This document shows positions 1 through 8,542 of a DNA stretch of 64,000 bases, piece by piece. The notes under the pieces were generated by a model, which worked only from the letters and a program-made list of their open reading frames with translations, had not been told where the DNA came from and ran no database searches. The position numbers and the translations under genes were made by a program. The DNA comes from Agreia pratensis (GTDB taxonomy: Bacteria; Actinomycetota; Actinomycetes; Actinomycetales; Microbacteriaceae): assembly GCF_900177685.1 (NCBI RefSeq), contig NZ_FXAY01000001.1, positions 186,001-250,000 of the forward strand. The letters are read 5' to 3'. Position 1 is the first letter of the stretch; each line of letters starts with the position of its first letter.

Positions 1-320
1 AGCAGCCCCGCCTGTTGAAACGCGATGCCATAGGCCTGGTCGATGCGGGCCTGCCTGGCCGTCTTACCGAACACCTCGATCGATCCGCTCGTCGGCGAGT
101 CGAGGTCGGCGATGAGTCGCAGCAGTGTCGACTTACCGCATCCCGATGGGCCGATGAGTGAGACGAACTCGCCGGGCGCGATCGTGAGGTCGACGGCTTC
201 GAGAGCCGTCACATCCGCGCCTTTGCGTGAGGCGAACACCTTGCCGACGCCGGTCGCCGAGACGGCCGCGGGGCGGGTGGATGCGATGGGTTGGCCCGGT
301 GCAGACGGTGCGGTGCTCAT
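1..320 (-). CDS. ABC transporter ATP-binding protein, NitT/TauT-like (partial, N-terminus only)
   Basis: This is the N-terminal part, about 106 residues, of an ABC importer ATPase; the rest lies off the left edge. A Walker A motif GPSGCGKST sits near residues 57-65, followed by [14 protein letters not shown], typical of the SsuB/TauB/ThiZ group. The ATG overlaps the stop of the upstream permease as ATGA, so the two are translationally coupled. The substrate is not readable from the ATPase. Its position downstream of pyrimidine-degrading enzymes suggests import of a pyrimidine, hydantoin or related amide (inference). A substrate-binding protein may lie beyond the edge. Confidence 0.88.
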   Translation of the reverse strand, partial: MSTAPSAPGQPIASTRPAAVSATGVGKVFASRKGADVTALEAVDLTIAPGEFVSLIGPSGCGKSTLLRLIADLDSPTSGSIEVFGKTARQARIDQAYGIAFQQAGL

Positions 321-1201
321 GCGGGGGTCTCTCCTCGACGGTAGCGGGTGAGGGCGAGGCCGATCAGGGCGACGACGCCCGCGGCCAGGAGGCCGACGAC
401 GACGGCCCCGAAGATAGGGGCCCACGGTTTGGCCGGATCTCCTCCGGCCGCGGCGGCGTACTCCACGATCATGCGCCCGATGCCGCCGCGCAGTCCGATC
501 GAGACTTCTGCCACGACGGTGCCGATCACGGCGTTGGCGGCCGCGAGGCGCAGCGCGGGAAGCAGGTAGGGCACACTCGCCGGTAGACGGAGTCTGACAA
601 GGGTCGCCCACCATCCGACCGAGTAGGTGCGCATCAGCTCGACGTGGTTCACGTCGGGAGACTCGAGCCCACGCAGGGCACCGATCGAGACGGGGAAGAA
701 CGCGAGATACGAGGCGATCAGAGCCACCGACATCCAGTTCTCCCAGCTGAACGATCCGATCTCGATCTGCGATCCCCATCGCTTGACAAGAGGAGCTATG
801 GCGATGAGCGGAACCGTCTGACTCAGAACGATCCAGGGAAGGAGGGCCGACTCGGCTGTGCGGAACCGCTGCATCACGATGGCGAGCAGCATGCCCACCA
901 CTACTCCGACGAGCCATCCCACCGCGGCGACGCCGAGGCTGAAGAACGATGCCTGCAGAACGGCCTGCCACATCATCTCGTCGTCGCCGGACGAGCGAAC
1001 GGGCCGAAACAACCGAGCGACCATGTCCCAGACGTGGGGCATCGCGAGATCGCTCGTGCGCGGAAGAACCGTGAGGTCGCCGAGCACCACCCCGGTGGCC
1101 GGGCCAAGCGCTTTGTAGAGTTCCCAGACAGCCGCCAGCACGACGACCCCGAGTGCTCCGAGGAGCACGCGGCGGCCGAGCGGGGAGCCGGTTCGGGTCA
1201 T
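317..1201 (-). CDS. ABC transporter permease, NitT/TauT (BPD_transp_1) family
   Basis: The 294-residue integral membrane protein has about six hydrophobic segments, beginning with [21 protein letters not shown], and a permease-type cytoplasmic loop near [19 protein letters not shown]. Its length and its pairing with a single ATPase fit the nitrate/taurine/pyrimidine-precursor importers. Both ends overlap neighbours by ATGA, with the LLM oxidoreductase upstream and the ATPase downstream, so it is an internal gene of the pyrimidine operon. It would form the membrane channel for the imported substrate. The specificity is inferred from context only. Confidence 0.88.
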   Translation of the reverse strand: MTRTGSPLGRRVLLGALGVVVLAAVWELYKALGPATGVVLGDLTVLPRTSDLAMPHVWDMVARLFRPVRSSGDDEMMWQAVLQASFFSLGVAAVGWLVGVVVGMLLAIVMQRFRTAESALLPWIVLSQTVPLIAIAPLVKRWGSQIEIGSFSWENWMSVALIASYLAFFPVSIGALRGLESPDVNHVELMRTYSVGWWATLVRLRLPASVPYLLPALRLAAANAVIGTVVAEVSIGLRGGIGRMIVEYAAAAGGDPAKPWAPIFGAVVVGLLAAGVVALIGLALTRYRRGETPA

Positions 1202-2214
1202 GCTTTGGCCGTGATGTGTTCTTTGAGTGCGGGGATGACCGTCTCGCCGTATACGCGGAGGGTCTCCTCTTTGTTGTCGTGCTGAAGGTAGCCCGCGAAC
1301 TGGGTCACGCCAATGTCTTTCAACTTCTTCAACTTTTCGATGTGGTCGTCGGCCGGGCCCAGCAGGCAGAAGCGGTCGACGATCTCATCGGGCACGAAGG
1401 CTGTGTGGCTGTTGCCGGCGCGGCCGTGCTCGTTGTAGTCGTAGCCCTCGCGGTCTTTGATGTAGTCGGTGAGGGCCGCAGGAACCGACGAGTCGGAACC
1501 ATACTTCGACACGATGTCGGCCACGTGGTTGCCCACCATGCCGCCGAACCATCGACACTGGTCGCGCATGTGCTGCCAGTCGTCGCCGATGTACATCGGG
1601 GCAGCGACACAGAACGCGATCTCGTCGGGATCGCGGCCGACGTTCTCAGCCGCCGCGCGAACGGTCTTGATCATCCACTCGGCGATGTCGAGGTCGGCCA
1701 GCTGCAAGATGAAGCCATCGCCGACCTCGCCCGTGAGTTTCAAGGCAAGCGGACCGTATGCGGCGACCCAGACATCCAGTTCGCTGCCGACGCTCCACGG
1801 GAATCGCAGCTCGGCGCCGTTGTACTCGACGGGCCGCGAGTTGGCGAGTTCCCGGATGACGTGAATCGACTCGCGCAACGACTTGAGCGTGGTCGGCGCA
1901 CCGTTGGTGACGCGCACAGCCGAGTCGCCCCGGCCGATGCCCATGATGGTGCGGTTGCCGTACATCTCGTTGAGCGTGGCGTACAGCGAGGCCGTGACCG
2001 TCCAGTCGCGCGTCGCCGGGTTCGTGACCATGGGGCCGACCTTGACCCGGTGGGTCTCGTTCAAGATCTGGCTGTAGATCACGTAGGGCTCTTGCCAGAG
2101 CAGGTGCGAGTCGAATGTCCACACGTATTCGAAGCCATGCTGCTCGGCCAGCTTCGCGAGATGCACCGTGCGGGAGGCGGGCGGGTTGGTCTGAAGTACT
2201 GCGCCGAATTCCAT
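1198..2214 (-). CDS. LLM class (F420- or flavin-dependent) oxidoreductase in pyrimidine operon
   Basis: The 338-residue protein is a luciferase-like TIM barrel. It opens with [20 protein letters not shown] and carries [24 protein letters not shown]-like and [10 protein letters not shown] segments typical of the Mer-like/CPS_4043 subfamily of putative F420-dependent oxidoreductases. It lies 27 bp downstream of dihydropyrimidinase and overlaps the permease gene by 4 bp, so it is co-expressed with ring-opening enzymes. F420 synthesis genes elsewhere in the window make F420 a plausible cofactor. The reaction is not known. Reduction of the pyrimidine ring before hydrolysis, or oxidation of a product, are both open. 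Confidence 0.85.
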   Translation of the reverse strand: MEFGAVLQTNPPASRTVHLAKLAEQHGFEYVWTFDSHLLWQEPYVIYSQILNETHRVKVGPMVTNPATRDWTVTASLYATLNEMYGNRTIMGIGRGDSAVRVTNGAPTTLKSLRESIHVIRELANSRPVEYNGAELRFPWSVGSELDVWVAAYGPLALKLTGEVGDGFILQLADLDIAEWMIKTVRAAAENVGRDPDEIAFCVAAPMYIGDDWQHMRDQCRWFGGMVGNHVADIVSKYGSDSSVPAALTDYIKDREGYDYNEHGRAGNSHTAFVPDEIVDRFCLLGPADDHIEKLKKLKDIGVTQFAGYLQHDNKEETLRVYGETVIPALKEHITAKA

Positions 2215-2241
2215 GACGTCCTTCTTGTTGGCGGAACGGGC

Positions 2242-3663
2242 TTAGATGAGGTACTGCGAGAGGCCGCGCTTGATGAACCTGCCGTCGCCTTTGGCTCCGA
2301 GGTACTGGTTATCGTCGACCACGACCTTTCCTCTCGAGAGAACGGTGTCGACGTGGCCGTCGATCTCGTAGCCCTCGTAGGCGGAGTAGTCGAGGTTCAT
2401 GTGGTGCGTCTTCTCATAGCCGATCGACGTGTGGCCGTTCGGGTCGTAGACCAGAATGTCGGCGTCGGCACCGGGCTGGATGACGCCCTTTTTGCCGTAC
2501 ATGCCGAACATCCGAGCAGGAGTGGTGGATGTGATCTCGACCCAACGCTCCAGCGAGATGTGACCGTTGACGACGCCCTGATAGAGCAGATCCATGCGGT
2601 GCTCGACCGAGCCGATCCCATTGGGGATCTTGGTGAAGTTGCCTACGCCCAACTCCTTCTGGCCCTTCATGCAGAAGGGGCAGTGGTCAGTCGAGACCAT
2701 CTGGATGTCGTTGGTGCGAAGCGCCTGCCAGAGCTGGTCTTGATGGTGCTCGTGCTTCGACCGCAGCGGCGTGGAGCAGACCCACTTCGCCCCTTCGAAG
2801 CCTTCCGCGCCCAGGTTGTCTTCGAGCGAGAGATAGAGGTACTGCGGGCAGGTCTCTCCGTAGACGTTCTGGCCGTTGTCGCGCGCCGTGGCGATCTGGC
2901 CGACTGCCTGCTTCGCCGATACGTGCACGACGTAGAGCGGCGCACCCGTGAGATTCGCCAGCATGATCGCGCGGTGCGTGGCCTCCTCTTCCATCTGCCA
3001 GGGACGCGATACGCCGTGGTAGTAGGGCTCTGTGTAGCCGTCTTTCACCAGCTGCTGCGCGAACACGTCGATGGCCGATCCGTTCTCGGCGTGCATCATC
3101 GTCATGAGTCCGGTGGCCGCCGACTTCTGCATGGCCTGCAGGATCTGACCGTCGTTGCTGAGAAAGACGCCGGGGTAGGCCATGAAGAGTTTGAAGCTCG
3201 AGACGCCCTCGTCGAGGAGGCCGTCCATTGCGCGCAACGACTCCTCGTTGACGTCTCCGATGATCTGGTGGAATCCGTAGTCGATGGCGCAGTTGCCCGC
3301 CGCCTTCTCGTGCCACGCCGCCAGGCCATCCTGCACTTTCTCGCCGTAGGACTGGATGGCGAAGTCGACGATCGTCGTGGTGCCGCCCCAGGCCGCGGCC
3401 CGGGTTCCGGTCTCGAACGTGTCGGATGCCTCGGTGCCGCCGAAGGGCATCTGCATGTGGGTGTGCGCGTCGATGCCGCCCGGAATAACGTACTTGCCCG
3501 TGGCGTCGATGACGGTGTCGACCGCCGAGGTGAGCTCGGTGCCGAGAAGCACGGAGCCGGGCTCGAGAACCGCGGCGATCGTCTCGCCGTCGATGAGCAC
3601 GTCGGCTCGGGCGCGGCCGGTCGAGGAGACGACCGTTCCGCCGGTGATCAGCGTCGTTGCCAT
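2242..3663 (-). CDS. hydA: dihydropyrimidinase / D-hydantoinase
   Basis: The 473-residue cyclic amidohydrolase opens dihydropyrimidine or hydantoin rings to N-carbamoyl amino acids. The N-terminus MATTLITGGTVVSSTG is followed by the metal-binding DAHTH at residues 65-69 and by the lysine expected to be carboxylated in GVSSFKLFMAYPG (K158). A longer upstream frame exists, but this ATG has a GGGAGG ribosome site eight bases before it, and only this start leaves the nitrilase gene clear. It sits 16 bp behind the beta-ureidopropionase, the enzyme of the next pathway step. The substrate range cannot be read from sequence. Confidence 0.93.
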   Translation of the reverse strand: MATTLITGGTVVSSTGRARADVLIDGETIAAVLEPGSVLLGTELTSAVDTVIDATGKYVIPGGIDAHTHMQMPFGGTEASDTFETGTRAAAWGGTTTIVDFAIQSYGEKVQDGLAAWHEKAAGNCAIDYGFHQIIGDVNEESLRAMDGLLDEGVSSFKLFMAYPGVFLSNDGQILQAMQKSAATGLMTMMHAENGSAIDVFAQQLVKDGYTEPYYHGVSRPWQMEEEATHRAIMLANLTGAPLYVVHVSAKQAVGQIATARDNGQNVYGETCPQYLYLSLEDNLGAEGFEGAKWVCSTPLRSKHEHHQDQLWQALRTNDIQMVSTDHCPFCMKGQKELGVGNFTKIPNGIGSVEHRMDLLYQGVVNGHISLERWVEITSTTPARMFGMYGKKGVIQPGADADILVYDPNGHTSIGYEKTHHMNLDYSAYEGYEIDGHVDTVLSRGKVVVDDNQYLGAKGDGRFIKRGLSQYLI

Positions 3664-3679
3664 GTCTGTCGCCTCCCGA

Positions 3680-4528
3680 TTACGGCGCGACCGTGGCCAC
3701 GTAGGAGTCGGGGCGACGATCGCGATAGAACTGCCACGAGTTGCGCACCTCGCGCAGAACATCGAGGTCGAGGTCGCGCACAACGATCTCCTCTGTGTCG
3801 GTCGAGGCGACATCGCCGACGTAGTTGCCGCGCGGGTCGACGAAATACGAGCTGCCGTAGAAGGTGACCGCGTCGTCACCGAACTCCTCGGTCTCGGTGC
3901 CGATGCGGTTGTTCGCACCGATGAAGTACTGGTTCGCTGCCGCAGCGGCCGGCTGCTCGAGCTCCCACAAGCGGTTCGAGAGGCCGGGCTTCGTGGCGGA
4001 CGGGTTGAAGACGATCTGCGCGCCGTTCAGACCGAGCTCGCGCCAGCCCTCGGGGAAGTGGCGGTCGTAGCAGATGTAGACGCCGACCTTGCCGACCGCG
4101 GTGTCGAAGACCGGGTAGCCCAGGTTGCCGGGGCGGAAGTAGAACTTCTCCCAGAACTGCTGCAGGTTAGGGATGTGGTGCTTGCGGTACTTGCCGAGCA
4201 CGGTGCCGTCGGCGTCGACGACGACCGCGGTGTTGTAGAGAACGCCGGGCTGCTCCTCTTCATAGATCGGCAGCACGATGACCATGGAGAGTTCTTTCGC
4301 CAGTGCCTGGAACCGCTGCACAGTGGGGCCGTCGGCCGCTTCGGCGTAGTCGTAATACTTCGCATCTTGGATGATTCCGAAATAGGGGCCATAGAACAGC
4401 TCCTGAAAACAGATGATCTGCACGCCCTGAGCCGCCGCGTCTCGCGCGAATTGCTCATGTTTGGCGATCATCGACTCCTTGTCACCGGTCCATGTCGCCT
4501 GAGTGAGTGCTGCGCGTACTACCGTCAT
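3680..4528 (-). CDS. beta-ureidopropionase / N-carbamoyl hydrolase (nitrilase superfamily)
   Basis: The 282-residue C-N hydrolase releases ammonia and CO2 from N-carbamoyl-beta-alanine or a related N-carbamoyl amino acid. The nitrilase triad is visible: Glu43 in FQELFYGPYFG, Lys116 in KYRKHHIP, and Cys153 in VYICYDRHFPEGWR. It is the first gene of the minus-strand pyrimidine operon, divergent from the MocR regulator, and has GAGAGGA upstream of the ATG. With dihydropyrimidinase it forms the hydrolytic half of the reductive pyrimidine pathway. No dihydropyrimidine dehydrogenase is visible in the window. Confidence 0.92.
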   Translation of the reverse strand: MTVVRAALTQATWTGDKESMIAKHEQFARDAAAQGVQIICFQELFYGPYFGIIQDAKYYDYAEAADGPTVQRFQALAKELSMVIVLPIYEEEQPGVLYNTAVVVDADGTVLGKYRKHHIPNLQQFWEKFYFRPGNLGYPVFDTAVGKVGVYICYDRHFPEGWRELGLNGAQIVFNPSATKPGLSNRLWELEQPAAAAANQYFIGANNRIGTETEEFGDDAVTFYGSSYFVDPRGNYVGDVASTDTEEIVVRDLDLDVLREVRNSWQFYRDRRPDSYVATVAP

Positions 4529-4560
4529 TGCATCGTCCTCTCGCTGAGCATCTCCGCTCG

Positions 4561-4586
4561 AACCCCGTTTTGTTATTGTCGGGGTT
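4561..4586. promoter_or_regulatory. inverted repeat in divergent promoter of pyrimidine operon and MocR regulator
   Basis: Arms AACCCC (4561-4566) and GGGGTT (4581-4586) flank an AT-rich 14-base spacer inside the 138-bp divergent intergenic region 4529-4666. It is a candidate binding site for the neighbouring MocR regulator or part of a promoter; the assignment is positional only. Confidence 0.35.
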
Positions 4587-4666
4587 GAACATTTCTCTTA
4601 GATTTCAGATTGTGACGTCGGCGTAAATAAGTCAAGAGTCGACCGCACCACGAAAGGACGGCTGGA

Positions 4667-6004
4667 GTGCTCGACATCATCACCAGCGCCGTCGAGACGA
4701 AGACGCCCGAGGGAATCGCCTCAGCCATCTCCCGTCTGATCCGTGGAGGCGCCCTGCGATCGGGAGAACGGCTGCCCACGGTGCGCGATGTGGCGGCAGC
4801 GCTCGGCGTGAGCCCGGCAACGGTGAGCAACGCGTGGCAGGCCCTCTCGAAAGTGGGCCTCATCACCTCGCGGGGCCGGGCCGGCAGTTACGTGCTCGAG
4901 GCCTCGACGGCCTGGATGCCGCCGCATTTCGGCGAGCTCGCGGGCTCCCATGTCGTAGCCAGGCTCGATCTGTCGACGGGAACGCCCGATCCGCTGCTAC
5001 TTCCCGATCTCGGGCTTGCGCTGGGCCACGTTCCCACTCGGGCAGACACGGCGAGTTACCTCGACACGCGTGTGCTGCCCGACCTCGAGAAGCAGCTGCG
5101 CGCATCCTGGCCCTTCGTGCCGGCCAGTCTCACGATTCTCGACGGTGCGCTGGATGCGATCAGCCGGTCGCTCGAGGCGATCGTGCGTTACGGAGACAGG
5201 GTCGTCGTAGAGAGCCCCGGATTCCCGCCTTTCTTCGATCTGCTCGAACAGCTCGGGGTCGAGGCGATTCCCGTGGCTATCGACTCCGAGGGAATGAAAC
5301 CCGAGCTGCTCGCTGCCGCGCTCGATCTCAATCCCGCAGCCATCATCATTCAGCCCAGAGCGCAGAACCCGACAGGAGTGTCGCTCACTGAGCAACGGAT
5401 GCGAGAACTCGCGCGCGTCATCCGGGCCAAGTCACACGTCTCCGACCCCGTGATCATCGAGGACGACCATTCAGGCGAGATCGCCACGGGGCCGGCGTTC
5501 AGCCTCGGTCAGTGGTTTCCACGCCGCACGTTGCATGTGCGGAGCTTCGCGAAGTCGCACGGCCCCGATCTGCGCATCGGAGCCCTGGGAGGACCTACCT
5601 CCATCATCGACCGAGTGGTCTCGAGACGCATGGTCGGCCCCGGCTGGACCTCGCGCATGCTGCAGACGATTCTCTACCAATTGCTCACTGCGTCGCCGAG
5701 TGTCACCCAGATCTCCGAAGCCAGGCGGGTGTACCACGCACGGCAGCGCGCCCTCTCCGAGGCCCTCGTTCGTGCGGGTGCCGAGCATTCCCCCTCAGAC
5801 GGCATCAACACGTGGCTCCGCGTGCGCGACGAGAAGGCGGCGATCCTGTCACTCGCCGCATCGGGAATCAAGGTGGCCGCCGGAAGCTCGTTCTACGCGG
5901 TGCCGGTCGAGAGTGAGCAGTTCGTTCGCATCACTGCGGGTCGCATCCGCGACGACTTCGACCAGATCGGCGCACTCCTGGCCGCCGCTGCGCGCGCCTC
6001 GTGA
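4667..6004 (+). CDS. MocR-type regulator (GntR wHTH fused to aminotransferase-like domain)
   Basis: The 445-residue protein has an N-terminal winged helix-turn-helix (GERLPTVRDVAAALGVSPAT, about residues 30-75) joined to a fold-type I PLP aminotransferase-like domain. The PLP lysine is expected at residue 296 in SFAKSHG, and NPTGVSL is also typical. The start is a GTG preceded by AAAGGA; no in-frame ATG fits better. Such regulators sense PLP adducts or amino compounds and usually control a divergent operon, here probably the pyrimidine-degradation genes at 4528 and below. The effector is unknown. Confidence 0.9.
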   Translation: MLDIITSAVETKTPEGIASAISRLIRGGALRSGERLPTVRDVAAALGVSPATVSNAWQALSKVGLITSRGRAGSYVLEASTAWMPPHFGELAGSHVVARLDLSTGTPDPLLLPDLGLALGHVPTRADTASYLDTRVLPDLEKQLRASWPFVPASLTILDGALDAISRSLEAIVRYGDRVVVESPGFPPFFDLLEQLGVEAIPVAIDSEGMKPELLAAALDLNPAAIIIQPRAQNPTGVSLTEQRMRELARVIRAKSHVSDPVIIEDDHSGEIATGPAFSLGQWFPRRTLHVRSFAKSHGPDLRIGALGGPTSIIDRVVSRRMVGPGWTSRMLQTILYQLLTASPSVTQISEARRVYHARQRALSEALVRAGAEHSPSDGINTWLRVRDEKAAILSLAASGIKVAAGSSFYAVPVESEQFVRITAGRIRDDFDQIGALLAAAARAS

Positions 6005-6035
6005 GCGGCGTCGAACGCACCTGCATCAGCAGCGA

Positions 6036-6050
6036 TAAACTCGACTGGTG
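6036..6050 (+). promoter_or_regulatory. -10-like element giving a probably leaderless cofD transcript
   Basis: TAAACT at 6036-6041 lies six bases before the GTG start of cofD, and no purine-rich ribosome site precedes that codon. This arrangement fits leaderless initiation, common in actinobacteria. No convincing -35 box is visible, so the call rests on spacing alone. Confidence 0.35.
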
Positions 6051-7049
6051 AAGATCGCCGTACTCGCGGGAGGTGTCGGCGGGGCCAAGTTCCTGCGGGG
6101 ACTCCGCCATCATCTGTCCATCGTCCACCCCGACGGCGAGGGTGGCCACACCGACGATGTGAGCGCGATCGTCAACACCGGCGACGACGTATGGCTCACC
6201 GGCCTGAAGGTCTGCCCGGACCTCGACTCCATCATGTACTCGCTCGCCGGCGCGAACGACGAGGTGCGCGGCTGGGGCAGGGCGGGCGAATCCGAGCGCG
6301 TGAGCGCTGAGCTCACCGCTTTCGGCGTGGGCTGGCCCTGGTTCACCCTGGGCGACCTCGACCTCGGTACGCACATCGCCCGCTCGCACTTCCTGCGCGA
6401 GGGGCTTCGACTCACCGAGGCGACCGAGCGCATCCAATCTCGATGGCCGTCGATCGGCGTGCGGCTGCTGCCGGTGACCGACGCCGACGTACCCACTTTC
6501 GTGTCTGTCACCGACGACGGTGTCGAGACTCAGATCCACTTCGAGGAGTGGTGGGTGAAGCATCGCGCAAACATTCCGACGAAGGGCTTCGTGCAGCGCG
6601 GCGTCGAGAACGCGAGCGTCACGCCCGAGGCGCGTGCCGCCATCCTCGACGCAGATGTCGTGCTGATCGCACCCTCGAACCCGGTCGTCTCGATCGGCAC
6701 GACCCTCGACATTCCAGGCGTTCGTGACGCCCTTGCTGAGACCACGGCGCCCGTCGTCGGCGTCTCGCCCATCATCGACGGCTCGGCCGTGCGAGGGATG
6801 GCCGCCGCGTGCCTGAGCACGATCGGAGTCGGAGTCAGCGCCGAAGCGGTGGGCTTGCACTACGGCGCCCGCGCGAATGGCGGCATCCTCGATGCGTGGC
6901 TCGTCGACGCTACAGATGCGGCCGCCGTTCCCGCCCTTCATGGCGCAGGGATCCGTTCGCGGGCGGTGCCCCTCTGGATGCACGATGACGAGGTCAGCGG
7001 AGTGCTGGCCGCCACGGCACTGAAGACCGCGCGCGAGCTCGCGGGCTAG
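6048..7049 (+). CDS. cofD: 2-phospho-L-lactate (or phosphoenolpyruvyl) transferase, F420 biosynthesis
   Basis: The 333-residue CofD/FbiA protein transfers the lactyl- or enolpyruvyl-phosphate unit to the deazaflavin Fo, making F420-0 or its dehydro form. The N-terminus MKIAVLAGGVGGAKFLRGLR is the diagnostic nucleotide-binding signature, and IVNTGDDVWLTGL and IAPSNPVVSIGT follow. The start is GTG. Here the gene stands apart from cofC and cofE by about 11 kb, with the TetR-headed transport and carboxyltransferase operon between. Its stop codon overlaps that of the convergent carboxyltransferase gene in a shared CTAG. Confidence 0.95.
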   Translation: MKIAVLAGGVGGAKFLRGLRHHLSIVHPDGEGGHTDDVSAIVNTGDDVWLTGLKVCPDLDSIMYSLAGANDEVRGWGRAGESERVSAELTAFGVGWPWFTLGDLDLGTHIARSHFLREGLRLTEATERIQSRWPSIGVRLLPVTDADVPTFVSVTDDGVETQIHFEEWWVKHRANIPTKGFVQRGVENASVTPEARAAILDADVVLIAPSNPVVSIGTTLDIPGVRDALAETTAPVVGVSPIIDGSAVRGMAAACLSTIGVGVSAEAVGLHYGARANGGILDAWLVDATDAAAVPALHGAGIRSRAVPLWMHDDEVSGVLAATALKTARELAG

Positions 7050-8542
7050 GCGAGCCCGAGTCGTCGGTATCGGGTGAGCCTGGCCTCAAGGCGAGGACTA
7101 GGACTCTGCTCGCGCAGCTCTGCCAAGAAGTACTCGAGACTAGACGAGACGCGCTCGCAGAACGCGGCGGCCTCATCCGCGGCATCCGGCAGTTCAGGAA
7201 CAACCCAGTCAACGATGCCGTCAGCAAGCAGTGCGGCCGCGCCGATGCCCTGGGCTGCCGCCATCTGCGGGGCGTGCGTGACGTCTCGATGGACGATCGC
7301 GCTCGCCCCCTCGGGCGGAAGCGGAGACAGCCACGCGTGCCGACCGGCGAGCGTGCGGTCTGCAGGCAGAAGCGCGAGTGCCCCGCCGCCGGTTCCCTCG
7401 CCGAGAATCACCGAGATGGTCTGCCCCGGGTGCATCACCAGTTCGGCCAGGCAGCGCGCTATCTCTCCGGCCAGACCGCCCTCCTCGGCTTCAGTGGAGA
7501 GGGCAGCGCCAGGCGTATCGATCACCGTGACGAGCGGAAGTCGCAGATCCGTCGCCAACCGCATGCCCCGCCGCGCCTCGCGCAGCGCCGCCGGCCCGAG
7601 CGGCTTTCGAGCACGCTGCGCCTGCCGATCCTGCCCCATGACCACGCATGACATAGAGCCGAACTTCGCCAGCGCCAGCACCAGGCCCGGGTCGCGCTCT
7701 CCCTGACCAGTGCCGTTCAGGGGCACTACATGCCGAGCGCCGTGATGCAACAGCGCCCGGATGCCGGGACGGTCAGCTCGCCGGGAGATCAGAACGGAAT
7801 CCCAGGTGTCGCCATCCACGCCATTCCAGCGCTCGGGCTCGGGCACCGGAGCAGCGGTAGAGGTGGAGCGGTCGAGCACGGTGAGCACTCGCGCGACGAG
7901 GTCAGGAAGCTGCCTGGGACTCGCGATTCCATCGATGAGGCCGTTTCGATACAGGTTTTCCGACGTCTGCACTCCCTCGGGGAACGCCTCGCCGTAGATA
8001 GCCTCGTACACGCGCGGGCCGAGGAACCCGATCAGGGCGTTCGGCTCGGCGATGGTGACGTTGCCGAGCGAGCCCCACGACGCGAACACGCCGCCCGTGG
8101 TGGGATGCCGGAGATAGACGAGGTACGGCAGCCCTGCGGCCTTATGCCTGGAGACTGCCGCCGAGATCTTCACCATCGATAGGAAGGCGAGGGTACCCTC
8201 CTGCATTCGGGTTCCGCCTGATGCAGGGCCGGCGAGAATGGGCAGTCCTTCGAGCGTGGCGCGCTCGATGGCGAGAACGAGTCGCTCGGCTGCGGCCAGG
8301 CCGATCGAGCCGCCGAGAAAACCGAACTCGCAAGCCACGATCGCCACCCTGCGCCCGCGAATCCGCCCTTCGCCGGTAAGAACCGACTCGTCGACGCCGG
8401 AGCGTTCCCGCGCCCGAGCCAGCTCGCCGCGATACGCGTCGTCGGGAGCCACGTCGATCGGCGCCACATCCCACGAGCGAAAACTGGCGGCATCCGTCAG
8501 CAGAGAGATCAGCTCGGTCGCGCTCGTGCGTGGTGCGGTCAT
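7046..8542 (-). CDS. fused acetyl-CoA-carboxylase-type carboxyltransferase (AccD-like plus AccA-like)
   Basis: The 498-residue protein joins two crotonase-fold halves. Residues about 30-235 resemble the beta subunit (VACEFGFLGGSIGLAAAERL, GPASGGTRMQEGTLAF), and about 260-495 the alpha subunit (VIDTPGAALSTEAEEGG, AIVHRDVTHAPQMAAAQG). I see no CxxC zinc ribbon of the kind that starts bacterial AccD. A start at MTAPRTSA gives an ATGA overlap with the CoA-transferase. It probably transfers carboxyl groups to or from an acyl-CoA in the catabolic route encoded by this operon. No biotin carboxylase or BCCP gene lies nearby. Confidence 0.8.
   Translation of the reverse strand: MTAPRTSATELISLLTDAASFRSWDVAPIDVAPDDAYRGELARARERSGVDESVLTGEGRIRGRRVAIVACEFGFLGGSIGLAAAERLVLAIERATLEGLPILAGPASGGTRMQEGTLAFLSMVKISAAVSRHKAAGLPYLVYLRHPTTGGVFASWGSLGNVTIAEPNALIGFLGPRVYEAIYGEAFPEGVQTSENLYRNGLIDGIASPRQLPDLVARVLTVLDRSTSTAAPVPEPERWNGVDGDTWDSVLISRRADRPGIRALLHHGARHVVPLNGTGQGERDPGLVLALAKFGSMSCVVMGQDRQAQRARKPLGPAALREARRGMRLATDLRLPLVTVIDTPGAALSTEAEEGGLAGEIARCLAELVMHPGQTISVILGEGTGGGALALLPADRTLAGRHAWLSPLPPEGASAIVHRDVTHAPQMAAAQGIGAAALLADGIVDWVVPELPDAADEAAAFCERVSSSLEYFLAELREQSPSPRLEARLTRYRRLGLA

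Noticed and set aside
1153-3867. Very long plus-strand open frame (about 900 codons) opposite the pyrimidine genes
   Set aside because: It is a high-GC shadow of the LLM oxidoreductase, dihydropyrimidinase and nitrilase genes, whose minus-strand products show intact catalytic motifs. The plus product has no family features.
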